Positions 36,422 to 44,611 of a stretch of DNA of 64,000 bases are shown here, in pieces. The position numbers were made by a program, and so were the translations under genes. Where the stretch lies: positions 62,001 to 126,000 of the forward strand of contig NZ_BBYM01000005.1 in the NCBI RefSeq assembly GCF_001570405.1, in the 5' to 3' direction. The notes beneath the pieces are model-generated. The model saw only the letters and a program-made list of their open reading frames with translations, had not been told where the DNA came from and did not search any database. This stretch comes from Microtetraspora niveoalba (GTDB taxonomy: Bacteria; Actinomycetota; Actinomycetes; Streptosporangiales; Streptosporangiaceae). Position 1 is the stretch's first letter, and each line of letters starts with the position of its first letter.

Positions 36422-38734
36422 GTGACTTCGTCTACCTCACCTTCACGTCGGACAGGCCCTCTCCTGGCACGGCTGCTCTCGGCGCCGTCGCGTAGCGGGC
36501 GGGTCACCCATGTCGAGCACGTTCCAGCACGTCAGGCGGGCCACGCCAGATGGCCCGACTGGGCGCCTGACGTGCTGGTAAGCCGCCTGGAGAGCCAGGG
36601 CATATCGGGCCTTTGGCAGCACCAGTTCGAGGCCGCCGAGCACGTCCGACGTGGCCAAAACGTGATCATTGCCACTAGCACCGCCTCCGGGAAGTCCCTG
36701 GCGTACCTGCTCCCGGCCGTCTCCGAGGTCCTGGAGGGCGGCACGGTGCTGTACCTGACGCCCACCAAGGCCCTCGCCGCCGACCAGCTCCGCGCGATCA
36801 GGGCGCTGCGGCTGGCCCAGGTCAGGGCGGCCACCTTCGACGGGGACACTCCCGCCGAGGAGCGGCCCTGGGTCCGCCGGCACGCCAACTACGTCCTGAC
36901 GAACCCCGACATGCTGCACCGGTCGATGCTCCCGGGTCACGCCCGCTGGCCCACGTTCTGGCGGCGGCTGCGGCTGGTGATCGTCGACGAGTGCCACGGT
37001 TACCGCGGCGTCTTCGGCTCGCACGTGGCCCAGATCCTGCGCCGGCTGCGCCGGATCTGCGCGAAGTACGGCTCCCGCCCCACCTTCCTGCTCGCCTCCG
37101 CCACCGCGAGCGACCCCGCGGTCGCCGGAGGCCGTCTGACGGGGCTTGAAACGGCCGAGGTGACCGCGGACGCCTCTCCCCGGGGTTCCGCGACCTTCGC
37201 GCTCTGGGAGCCGCCCCTGACCGACCTGCGGGGCGAGAACGGCGCCCCGATCCGCCGGACGGCCACCGCGGAGACGGCCGACCTGCTCACCGACCTCGTC
37301 GTCGAAGGAGTGCGGACGCTGGCCTTCGTCCGGTCCCGGCGCGCCGCCGAGACCGTCGCGCTCGCCGCCCGAAGGAACCTGGAGGAGATCTCCCCCGAGC
37401 TGCCGGCCCAGGTGGCGGCCTACCGCGCGGGCTTCCTCTCCGAGGACAGGCGGGCGCTGGAGAAGGCGCTGCGGTCCGGATCGCTGACCGGCCTGGCCAC
37501 CACCAACGCCCTGGAACTCGGCGTCGACGTGTCCGGCCTGGACGCCGTCCTCATCGCGGGGTGGCCGGGCACCCGGGCCTCGCTCTGGCAGCAGGCGGGG
37601 CGGGCCGGGCGGGCCGGCCAGGACGCCCTCGCCGTGCTCATCGCCCGGGACGACCCCCTGGACACCTATCTCGTCCACCATCCGGAGGCGCTGTTCGGCC
37701 GGCCGGTGGAGGCGATCGTCCTCGACCCGGACAACCCGTACGTGCTGGCGCCCCACCTGTGCGCGGCCGCCGCCGAGATCCCCCTGACGGAGCCGGACCT
37801 GGAGATCTTCGGCCCTGCCGCGAGGGACGTCCTCGACGACCTCGTAAGCCGTGGGATGCTGCGCAAGCGCGCCACCGGCTGGTTCTGGACCAGCAGGGAA
37901 CGCGCCTGCGACCTGGCCGACATCCGCGGCGCGGGAGGCGCCCCGATCCAGGTGGTGGAAGCCGACACCGGACGGCTCCTCGGCACCGTGGACGAGCCGT
38001 CCGCTCACATGTCCGTCCATCCCGGCGCGGTCTATCTCCATCAGGGTGAGACGTTCGTCGTGGACCTGCTCGATCTCGACGGCGACGTCGCCCTCGTGAC
38101 CGCGGCCGAGCCCGACTACTCCACCTATGCCAGGGACATCACCGACATCCGGGTGGTCGAGTCGTTCCGTACGCGCCCCTTCGGGCCGGGCGAGCTGCAT
38201 TTCGGCTCCGTCGAGGTGACCCAGCAGGTCGTCTCGTACATCAAGCGGCGCACCCAGACCGGCGAGTCCCTCGGCGAGGAGCCGCTCGACCTGCCACCCC
38301 GGACACTGCACACCCGGGCGGTCTGGTGGACCCTGCCCGACGCGGCGCTCGCCCCCTTGCTGACGGGCACCGAGGGCAAACCGGTGGATCTCGGCGGCGC
38401 CGCCCACGCCGCCGAGCACGCCTCCATCGGCCTGCTCCCCCTGTTCGCCACGTGCGACCGCTGGGACATCGGCGGCGTGTCCACCCCCGTTCACCCGGAC
38501 ACCGGACTGCTCACGGTCTTCGTCTACGACGGCCACGACGGCGGAGCCGGCTTCGCCGAGCGGGGCTTCGCCCGCGCCGCCGACTGGCTCTCCGCGACCC
38601 GCGAGGCCATCGCCTCGTGCGAATGCGACCACGGTTGCCCGTCGTGCATCCAGTCCCCCAAGTGCGGCAACGGCAACGAACCCCTCGACAAGGCGGGCGC
38701 ACTACGCCTGCTCGACATCCTTCTCACCCCCTGA
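36422..38734 (+). CDS. DEAH-box helicase with DUF1998 domain (MrfA-like)
   Basis: 770 aa SF2 helicase. Walker A IATSTASGKS near residue 85, motif II DECH (VIVDECHGYRGVFG), motif III ASATASDP, motif VI QQAGRAGRAGQDALAV. The C-terminal DUF1998 has four Cys (CECDHGCPSCIQSPKCG) binding zinc. B. subtilis MrfA repairs mitomycin C adducts, and this domain order is the same. Gene order next to bldG is as in Streptomyces. The GTG lies 8 nt after CATAGT, with no Shine-Dalgarno. Confidence 0.93.
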   Translation: MTSSTSPSRRTGPLLARLLSAPSRSGRVTHVEHVPARQAGHARWPDWAPDVLVSRLESQGISGLWQHQFEAAEHVRRGQNVIIATSTASGKSLAYLLPAVSEVLEGGTVLYLTPTKALAADQLRAIRALRLAQVRAATFDGDTPAEERPWVRRHANYVLTNPDMLHRSMLPGHARWPTFWRRLRLVIVDECHGYRGVFGSHVAQILRRLRRICAKYGSRPTFLLASATASDPAVAGGRLTGLETAEVTADASPRGSATFALWEPPLTDLRGENGAPIRRTATAETADLLTDLVVEGVRTLAFVRSRRAAETVALAARRNLEEISPELPAQVAAYRAGFLSEDRRALEKALRSGSLTGLATTNALELGVDVSGLDAVLIAGWPGTRASLWQQAGRAGRAGQDALAVLIARDDPLDTYLVHHPEALFGRPVEAIVLDPDNPYVLAPHLCAAAAEIPLTEPDLEIFGPAARDVLDDLVSRGMLRKRATGWFWTSRERACDLADIRGAGGAPIQVVEADTGRLLGTVDEPSAHMSVHPGAVYLHQGETFVVDLLDLDGDVALVTAAEPDYSTYARDITDIRVVESFRTRPFGPGELHFGSVEVTQQVVSYIKRRTQTGESLGEEPLDLPPRTLHTRAVWWTLPDAALAPLLTGTEGKPVDLGGAAHAAEHASIGLLPLFATCDRWDIGGVSTPVHPDTGLLTVFVYDGHDGGAGFAERGFARAADWLSATREAIASCECDHGCPSCIQSPKCGNGNEPLDKAGALRLLDILLTP

Positions 38735-38945
38735 CCACGTCTCCCCACATCCCTCGCACTCCCCGCGTCTCCCCGCATCCCTCTCACTCCCGACAGCGTC
38801 GCCACGGGATTCCCCTCACCTCTGACCAGACCCCGCAGCCCTCCCCTCTGACCGCGTCTCCCGCAGCGTCCTCACCCCCCGGACCACGCACCCTTTGCAG
38901 CGTCCTCACCCCCGACCAGGTCTCCCCGCATCCCCACAGCGGCCC
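38729..38945 (+). repeat. C/T-rich degenerate repeat tract
   Basis: Between mrfA and the Tad locus (38735-39008) the plus strand is strongly C-rich and G-poor. It is built of short repeats such as GACCACGTCTCCCC, CCCCGCATCCC and GCAGCGTCCTCACCCCC (the last twice). The minus strand carries many GGGG runs. I see no gene here. Confidence 0.75.
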
Positions 38946-39008
38946 CCACGTCCTCCCCGGCGATGCCACGTTGCTCTGGAGTGGTCCGGCGCGGTGATGG
39001 TGTGGTGA

Positions 39009-39389
39009 TCAGGGGGCCGTGACAGGTCCCGCGCGGGCCAGAGCCGTCACCGGAGGGATGTCCACGAGAGGCAGGACACGTGGCACTACGACGGACGCGT
39101 AAACGCTCACGACGCCGTCCAAGAGGTCACAGGAGTCGATCCTCGCGCCGTTGGCGATCGCCACCGCCCGGGCGCGTTCGCAGGCCCCCTCAGGGCCGGA
39201 GAGGGCACGCGCGGCCGCCGCCAAGGCACTGAGGTCGGCCGCGCTCTGCGCGCGATGACGGGCCACCCTCACCGCCCCCATCTGGAGAACGACCAACGCG
39301 ACAAGCCACACCACGGCCATGAGCGTGACCATCCAGATCGTCGCCGCCCCTCTCTCCCCTTGATCACGCTTCACTCGCCCCCTCCCCAA
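39009..39389 (-). CDS. Rv3654c-like TadE/TadG-family minor pilin
   Basis: 126 aa, last gene of the Tad unit. N-terminal class III-like signal RDQGERGAATIWMVTLMAVVWLVALVVLQMGAVRVARHRAQSAADLSALAAA: prepilin-type Gly followed by a hydrophobic helix, then a helical region. A GTG 15 nt in (MKRDQGERG) is an alternative start. Likely a minor pilin or envelope-spanning helper of the Flp pilus. Confidence 0.85.
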   Translation of the reverse strand: MGRGRVKRDQGERGAATIWMVTLMAVVWLVALVVLQMGAVRVARHRAQSAADLSALAAAARALSGPEGACERARAVAIANGARIDSCDLLDGVVSVYASVVVPRVLPLVDIPPVTALARAGPVTAP

Positions 39390-39449
39390 CCGATCCCGCG
39401 GCGGCGATCGCGCCCTTTGGCCGGTCTCCTCCCGTTATCCGCGGAGAAG

Positions 39450-40019
39450 TCACCGAACACCGTCCTGAGATGGTCCATCTGCGCTTTCAAACGTTTCGCC
39501 GGGACTTTGATACGTCTGCTCGGCCCCCGGAGACATGGCGTCGGAGAGATCGGCAAGGCCGGGCTCGGTGGCGGCGCTGGCGGACGCCTCGATGTGGACG
39601 GGCGGAAGCATCCGCCCCCAGGTCGGGCGGACCTGCGCCGAGATCGTCACGCGGGCCATCTCACCGGCGATCGAGACGGTGATCTCCGCCCCGTGCGGTG
39701 CTGAGAGGGCCGCTGCGGCGCGTACCGCTGCGGCCGGTTCCCCTCTGGCCGCCGCCCGGGCTCCCGCCCGAGCCGCGTCCACGCAGGCCAGTTGAGCACT
39801 GACGAGCGCCACCGCCCAGAGGGCGGCGCCGAGAACCGCGACCAGGGCGGGCAGCCCTACCGCCGCCTCGGCGGTGACCGATCCTCGATCTCCACGTCGC
39901 GGCAGCACCGGCCGCCGTGCCCATAGTGGCGCGACGCCCCTGTCCGGGATCCTCACGATGCCCACGCTCAGACACCCGAGCCCTCGGTCTTCAGCTCCGC
40001 GGCAACCGCCCCGCATCAT
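39450..40019 (-). CDS. TadE-like pseudopilin (Rv3655c type)
   Basis: 189 aa. TadE motif [50 protein letters not shown] at about residues 45-95: the prepilin cleavage and methylation Glu context followed by one helix, then a small beta-rich domain. The ATG overlaps the stop of the pilin gene (ATGA). The first 44 residues are basic and poorly conserved in type; an internal start (for example near WARRPVL) is possible. Confidence 0.85.
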   Translation of the reverse strand: MMRGGCRGAEDRGLGCLSVGIVRIPDRGVAPLWARRPVLPRRGDRGSVTAEAAVGLPALVAVLGAALWAVALVSAQLACVDAARAGARAAARGEPAAAVRAAAALSAPHGAEITVSIAGEMARVTISAQVRPTWGRMLPPVHIEASASAATEPGLADLSDAMSPGAEQTYQSPGETFESADGPSQDGVR

Positions 40020-40270
40020 CCCGCCAGCTTGAGAGCCTTTTGGATCAGCGTGGTCAACATCTCTCTGACTTCACCGCTAGTCACGATCTTGTAGAGAAGG
40101 CCGGCGAAAGCACAGGCAGCGATCGTGCCAACCGCGTATTCCGCCGTCGACATGCCCGCCTCGGCCCTCGTACGGGCGATCACGGTCCACTGGACCGCCC
40201 TGTGTCGGGCGCGGGCGCTCAGCGCGCCGATCAGCGACCGAACGGGGCGCGTTCCGCTGTTCGGGCGCAT
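40016..40270 (-). CDS. Flp-type pilin subunit (DUF4244)
   Basis: 84 aa from ATG at 40270 (AAGGG 4 nt upstream). C-terminal part EAGMSTAEYAVGTIAACAFAGLLYKIV is the DUF4244/Flp pilin core: cleavage Gly, Glu at +5 and a hydrophobic helix. Probably the major pilin of this locus. The frame stays open to 40798; a start at 40723 with AGGGGGATCG upstream would give a ~235-aa protein that contains a second STAEYA motif. The shorter form fits the usual pilin size. Confidence 0.78.
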   Translation of the reverse strand: MRPNSGTRPVRSLIGALSARARHRAVQWTVIARTRAEAGMSTAEYAVGTIAACAFAGLLYKIVTSGEVREMLTTLIQKALKLAG

Positions 40271-40499
40271 GTGCCCTTGTGGGGGTGCGTTCACTTGGCG
40301 GGGATCGGCCCCAACCCCACGCTCAACGCCCGAGGCACGCTCACCCTCAGGAGAGAAATCAGTCTGAAGCGGAACCGCCGCAGCAGGGCCGCGATCGGCG
40401 GCAGTCGGACGTGAGGAGCCCAGATCGCGGCCAACCGGGGCGAAGCGTGCTTCCGGGGCCGCGAAGCGATCGTCTGACAAGGGGCGAGGCGACGCCCAG

Positions 40500-40517
40500 G
40501 CGTATTCCGCGGTCGAC
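40500..40517 (-). repeat. Degenerate copy of the pilin STAEYA core
   Basis: This 18-mer matches 40134-40151, inside the pilin gene, at 17 of 18 positions, and lies in the same reading frame 366 bp away. Both encode STAEYA on the minus strand. Suggests a duplicated, decayed pilin segment. Confidence 0.7.
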
Positions 40518-40566
40518 TGACACGCCGAGGCCCCGGAGACCACGCCATCACGCCGACCAGCCGCCA

Positions 40567-40602
40567 TCCGGAGGCGAACCGGCGTCCGGAGGCGAACCGG
40601 CA
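40567..40602 (+). repeat. Two 18-bp direct repeats
   Basis: TCCGGAGGCGAACCGGCG-type units starting at 40567 and 40585, in the tract upstream of the pilin. Confidence 0.7.
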
Positions 40603-40814
40603 TATGCCCGGCCGCCACCGGTTCGCGGGAGAGCCTCGCCAACACTCGGAGAACTGCCGAGAAGGCCCGGTATATCCGTCCGGCACTTTTGCCGAATTTG
40701 AATTCGCCGACCCACATGCCCATCGATCCCCCTGCTCGGAACCCCCACGGACCTTCCGCGGGTGCCCCAAGGTTCTTCGATGGGGCTTCCTCTCCCAACG
40801 GCCGAATGCGGTTC

Positions 40815-40978
40815 TGTGGATAAGCGCCGACGCCAAGAGCAACTGTGGAAAACAGACTTCGGTCGACAAGCGAATGCCAGCAGTGCCCGCACGCGTTTTA
40901 TGCCTAGGACCGGCTCAGAGCAGTGGGCAGCGATCATTGCGGCGTGCTGTGGACAGCTCCCTCCACATCTGTGGACAA
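40815..40978 (-). promoter_or_regulatory. Cluster of DnaA-box-like 9-mers
   Basis: On the minus strand: TTATCCACA (40823-40815, E. coli consensus), TTTTCCACA (40852-40844), CTGTCCACA (40956-40948) and TTGTCCACA (40978-40970, the Streptomyces consensus). All have the same orientation, four in 164 bp. CCACA-TC-TGTGG at 40964-40975 is palindromic. No dnaA, dnaN or oriC genes are in the window. Confidence 0.65.
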
Positions 40979-41089
40979 CCAATGCTCGCTCCGGCGTGTT
41001 CGGGTTACAGCACGTGGGGGTGGAGCGGTCGCGGCTGCCCCCTGGCACCCGCAGGCGCGACCGCCCCTGCCCCCGCGACGGGGCGCCGT

Positions 41090-41349
41090 GGGTGGGACGG
41101 GGAACCGCCCCAGAAGAGGCGGGAAGCCCGCAGCATCGCCCTCCTCGCCAGCACCGGCGACAGGGAACCACCCATGGGTGGTACAGGGAATCGCGCCTAG
41201 GAGACGCGGAGAGTCCGCAGCATCGCCCTCCTCGCCAGCACCAGCGACAGGGAACCACCCGTAGGTGGGACGGGGAACCACGCCCAGGAGACGCGGAGAG
41301 TCCGCAGCATCGCCCTCCTCGGCAGCACCGGCGACAGGGAGCCGACCGG
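41090..41349 (+). repeat. Three tandem 86-87-bp repeats
   Basis: Units start at 41090, 41176 and 41263. Shared core: GGTGGGACGGGGAACC ... GCAGCATCGCCCTCCTCG ... CGACAGGGAACCACCC, about 80-90% identical by eye. They lie inside the 1.27-kb gap (40271-41538) between the pilin and tadC. Open frames across them on both strands are low-complexity by-products of the 87-bp period. Confidence 0.85.
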
Positions 41350-41371
41350 GGAGAGACGGGAAGCCTCACCT

Positions 41372-41451
41372 GACGGGGCGAGCGCCTTCCCCGAGCGGGC
41401 ACAGTGCCCTGGACGGGCCGAGTGCCTTCCGGGGAGCGGACACAGTGCCGT
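41372..41451 (+). repeat. Two tandem 40-bp repeats
   Basis: Units at 41372-41411 and 41412-41451 share GACGGG-CGAG-GCCTTCC, GAGCGG and CACAGTGCC. They directly follow the 87-bp repeat block. Confidence 0.75.
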
Positions 41452-41538
41452 AGTTGGAAGCAGTGGCCGGATGGCATCGGCAGGATGCGTGAGTCCGTGG
41501 CACCTCGTCACGTCGATCTCTTCGGTCACGGCCAGAGG

Positions 41539-42513
41539 TCACGGCAGGAGCACCTGCACGGCCAGACCGGCGACCACCGGCACGATCCCGAGGAGCACGA
41601 AGGCCGGCAGAAAGCACAGCCCGAGCGGAGCCACGGCTTGCACACCCGCCTTCCGAGCGGCGGCCGACGAGGAGGCGCGGGCCGCCTGGCGTGCGTCGTC
41701 CGCCAGTCTGGTGAGTACCTCCGCGACCGGGGCTCCACGCCGGACAGCCCTGATCATGGTTCTGGCGAGCGGAGCGAGCGGCGGATCGTGGGCGAGCGCA
41801 TCCCACGCCGACTCCGGATCCGCCCCGAGCCTCATCTGACCGCCCACCCAGGAGAGCCGCTCCCCCAACGGCCCGGCGACGGCCTCCGCCACTGTCTCCA
41901 CCGCGCCGATCACCGGCTGCCCGGCACGCAGGCAGGCCACCATGAGATCCACCGCGAACGGGAGATCCGCAGCCACACGTTCACGGCGACGGCGAACGTC
42001 GGCCGGTTCCCGCCTGCGCATGATCGCCCATGTGCCTCCCGCGACCAGCGCACCGGCGATCACCCCCGGGACTCCACCGAGCATGAGGAACACGACCACA
42101 CCCGCCGGAGCCGCGACGGCGAGTCCGCGAAGCCGGGGGGCCGATGTCTCCCCTCCGCCGCCGTCCACCTCGCCCTCGACGGGCTGCTGAGATGACCGAA
42201 CGCCGTTGATCGTTCCGCTGCCGATCGGCCGCCCTGGCTCTCCACCGGCGATCCGTGAAGAGAGCGAAGCGATCCCCGGAACGCCCTCGGGGTCCGGGAC
42301 GCCTACCGCCGTCGGCTGCGCTCTGGCGTTCCCCACGGATCTTTCCGCCCAAGCCCCCGCAGTGCCGCGAACCGGGCTCTGCCCATGTCCGTGTCGCAGC
42401 TCTCCCGACGGACCGAGGCCGACGATCGCACGCAGGCGCTCCGAAGGGGAGACACGCGTGGGCCACACCACCACTGCGAGCACGGCGAAGAGGATGGCGA
42501 ACACCGCTGTCAT
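41539..42513 (-). CDS. tadC: Type II/IV secretion system membrane protein TadC
   Basis: 324 aa. A long variable Gly/Pro-rich N-terminal cytoplasmic part after one helix (about 3-17), two further helices near 130-165, then a T2SF domain: DLPFAVDLMVACLRAGQPVIGAVETVAEAVAGPLGERLSWVGGQMRLGADPESAW and the terminal hydrophobic segment APLGLCFLPAFVLLGIVPVVAGL. Inner-membrane platform of the Flp pilus machine with TadB. Order as in Rv3657c/Rv3658c. Confidence 0.88.
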   Translation of the reverse strand: MTAVFAILFAVLAVVVWPTRVSPSERLRAIVGLGPSGELRHGHGQSPVRGTAGAWAERSVGNARAQPTAVGVPDPEGVPGIASLSSRIAGGEPGRPIGSGTINGVRSSQQPVEGEVDGGGGETSAPRLRGLAVAAPAGVVVFLMLGGVPGVIAGALVAGGTWAIMRRREPADVRRRRERVAADLPFAVDLMVACLRAGQPVIGAVETVAEAVAGPLGERLSWVGGQMRLGADPESAWDALAHDPPLAPLARTMIRAVRRGAPVAEVLTRLADDARQAARASSSAAARKAGVQAVAPLGLCFLPAFVLLGIVPVVAGLAVQVLLP

Positions 42514-42552
42514 GCTTCGGCCTCCCTTCTACACTTCCTGGATCTCCTCAAG

Positions 42553-42611
42553 CCCTGCTCCGGCAGTCCCCGCTCGGTAGTCCCCGACTGGAGAGTCCCT
42601 GCTCCGGCAGT
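42553..42611 (+). repeat. Direct repeat CCCTGCTCCGGCAGT
   Basis: 15-bp copies at 42553-42567 and 42597-42611 flank two short AGTCCCCG-type repeats in the 143-nt gap between tadC and tadB. Confidence 0.6.
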
Positions 42612-42656
42612 TCCAGATCTTTCCGAGCCCCCGCTCCCGTGCCGTGGCCCCACGCG

Positions 42657-43382
42657 TCATCGGGCCGGCTCCGCCGCGCGGGCGACGAGGCGGTTGGTCC
42701 ACCACACACCGGCACCGTCCAGAAGGAGGCCCGTGAGGAGGCAGCCGATCCCGGCAGGTTCCCCGAACAGGAACGCCAAAGGGCTCATGCCGAGCCCGGC
42801 GGCCATCAGCAGGCCGAGCGCGGGCAGGACGGCGAGGAGGCGAGCCGTGGCGCGAGGACCGGCGAGCTGGGCGTCGAGATCCTGTCTGTGGGCTTCCGCC
42901 TCGCGCAACGAACCGCCCAGGCGCTCGACGAGCGCGGCCAGACCGCCGCCGGTGGCGACGCTGACCCTCCAGCAGGCGGCGAGCCGTACGAGGCCCTCCC
43001 CTCCCCGAGGGGGAACGGCGCGGAGCAGGGCGGCAGCCACGTCGCCCCCGTCCTTGGCCACCGCCGCCACGGCGGTGAACGCCTCCACGTCCGGAGGAGT
43101 GAGCGCGGAGGCGGCGCGCGACAGCGCCTCGCCCGGCGTGCCGCCGGCCGCGAGTTCGGCCACGAGGCCCTGGCAGAGCTCGATGGAGAACGCTCGCCAC
43201 GCCGCCGCCTGCCGCTCCGGGCGGGGACGGTTCAGCAGCGCGGGCAGCCCGCGCTTTGAAACGCGGTCACCGGAGCCGACGAGTCCGGCCACCCGGACGG
43301 CCGCCGCGCCCGGCCCCGCCCAGATCCACACCGCGAGCGCGGCGGCCAGTACGGCTACGGCGACCACGGGAACCTCGGGCAT
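42657..43382 (-). CDS. tadB: Type II/IV secretion system membrane protein TadB
   Basis: 241 aa from ATG at 43382. N-terminal helix ([18 protein letters not shown]), then the T2SF domain (FSIELCQGLVAELAAGGTPGEALSRAASAL ... LAACWRVSVATGGGLAALVERLGGSLREAEAHRQDLDAQLAGPRATARLLAVLPALGLLMAAGLG) and a terminal hydrophobic hairpin. The start lies inside the tadA gene (28-bp overlap). Confidence 0.88.
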   Translation of the reverse strand: MPEVPVVAVAVLAAALAVWIWAGPGAAAVRVAGLVGSGDRVSKRGLPALLNRPRPERQAAAWRAFSIELCQGLVAELAAGGTPGEALSRAASALTPPDVEAFTAVAAVAKDGGDVAAALLRAVPPRGGEGLVRLAACWRVSVATGGGLAALVERLGGSLREAEAHRQDLDAQLAGPRATARLLAVLPALGLLMAAGLGMSPLAFLFGEPAGIGCLLTGLLLDGAGVWWTNRLVARAAEPAR

Positions 43383-44611
43383 CGGCCCGCGAGCACCGGA
43401 GCGGCGGCACCGGAGGTCACACCGCCATCGGAACCGAACGTCAGGGCCGGGACGGCGGTCACCAGCCCGGAAGCGTCGCGTTCCAGAAGGCAGATCTCGG
43501 CGACCCTCCGCCGCCCGGTCCCGGGATCTCGAACGAGGTGGATCACCACGTCGAGCGCGGCCGCGAGCTGGCTGTGCACCGCCTCCCTTGCCAGCCCCGC
43601 CGCGCAGGCGAGCGCCTCCAACCGGGCCGGCACATCGGCGGCGGTGTTCGCATGAAGCGTCCCGCACCCGCCCTCATGACCCGTGTTGAGCGCGGCCAGC
43701 AGGTCCACGACCTCGGCTCCGCGCACCTCACCGACCACGAGGCGGTCGGGCCGCATCCGGAGCGCCTGCCGTACGAGGTCTCGGAGAGTAACGCCGCCCG
43801 CGCCTTCCAGGTTGGGCGGCCGGGTCTCCAGACGCACGACGTGAGGATGCCGGGGGCGCAGCTCGGCGGAATCCTCGACGAGCAGGAGCCGTTCTCCGGG
43901 ATCGGCGAGAGACAGCAGGGCCGACAGCAGGGTGGTCTTTCCCGTGCCGGTGCCCCCTGTGACGAGAAAGGCCAGCCGCACCGCCATGATCTCCCGCAGC
44001 GCCGCCGCCCCGATGCCCGGGACCAGTTCCTCCAGCGGGAACGTGCGACGCGAAGGGAGCCGGAGCGACATGCACGTCCCCTCCGGCGCGATCGGGGGAA
44101 GCACGGCGTGCAGCCGGACACCCCCCGCCAGCCGTGCGTCCACGTAAGGACTGGCGTCGTCCAGACGCCGACCCGCCGCGGAGGCGAGCCGCTGGGCGAG
44201 GCGGCGCACCTCCTCGTCGCCGGAAAAGGTGACAGAGGTGCGCCGCAACCCTCGGCCGTCGTCGATCCACACCTCGCGTGGCCCGTTGACCAGCACGTCG
44301 GTGACCTCAGGCTCGGCGAGGAGGCCGTCGAGCGGCCCCGCCCCGATGAAGTCGGCGCGCAGAGTGCGCGCGATCGCGAGCACCTCGGCGTCTCCGAGCA
44401 CGGCGCGCTCGGCACGTAGGGCGGCCGCCACGCGCGCCGCCGTCGGCTCCAGCCCTGAGCGAGCGAGCCGGACCCGGACCGCCTCGACCAGGTCCGGGGA
44501 GACCACAGGATCGGGCGCCGGCGTGTCGTTCATTCGCCGTGGATCGGCGGACCGGACCGCGACCGGCGGTGCCGCGCCGTACGGAAGACCCTGACCGGCA
44601 CGCGTGCTCAC
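43355..44611 (-). CDS. tadA: Secretion ATPase TadA (CpaF family)
   Basis: 418 aa hexameric ATPase that drives pilus assembly. Walker [17 protein letters not shown] near residue 225, Asp box [11 protein letters not shown], Walker [15 protein letters not shown], His box [14 protein letters not shown]. The N-terminal domain has [15 protein letters not shown] as in CpaF. The ATG overlaps the CpaE-like stop (ATGA). Confidence 0.95.
   Translation of the reverse strand: MSTRAGQGLPYGAAPPVAVRSADPRRMNDTPAPDPVVSPDLVEAVRVRLARSGLEPTAARVAAALRAERAVLGDAEVLAIARTLRADFIGAGPLDGLLAEPEVTDVLVNGPREVWIDDGRGLRRTSVTFSGDEEVRRLAQRLASAAGRRLDDASPYVDARLAGGVRLHAVLPPIAPEGTCMSLRLPSRRTFPLEELVPGIGAAALREIMAVRLAFLVTGGTGTGKTTLLSALLSLADPGERLLLVEDSAELRPRHPHVVRLETRPPNLEGAGGVTLRDLVRQALRMRPDRLVVGEVRGAEVVDLLAALNTGHEGGCGTLHANTAADVPARLEALACAAGLAREAVHSQLAAALDVVIHLVRDPGTGRRRVAEICLLERDASGLVTAVPALTFGSDGGVTSGAAAPVLAGRCPRFPWSP

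Noticed and set aside
40815-40978. Chromosomal origin oriC
   Set aside because: Only four boxes, and no dnaA, dnaN, rpmH, parA/parB or AT-rich unwinding region nearby; a titration or regulatory cluster is more reasonable.
40548-41477. 309-aa Cys/Arg-rich minus-strand protein with 29-residue repeats
   Set aside because: The repeats follow from the 87-bp DNA repeat having a length divisible by three; the start lacks a ribosome-binding site and composition changes abruptly outside the repeats.
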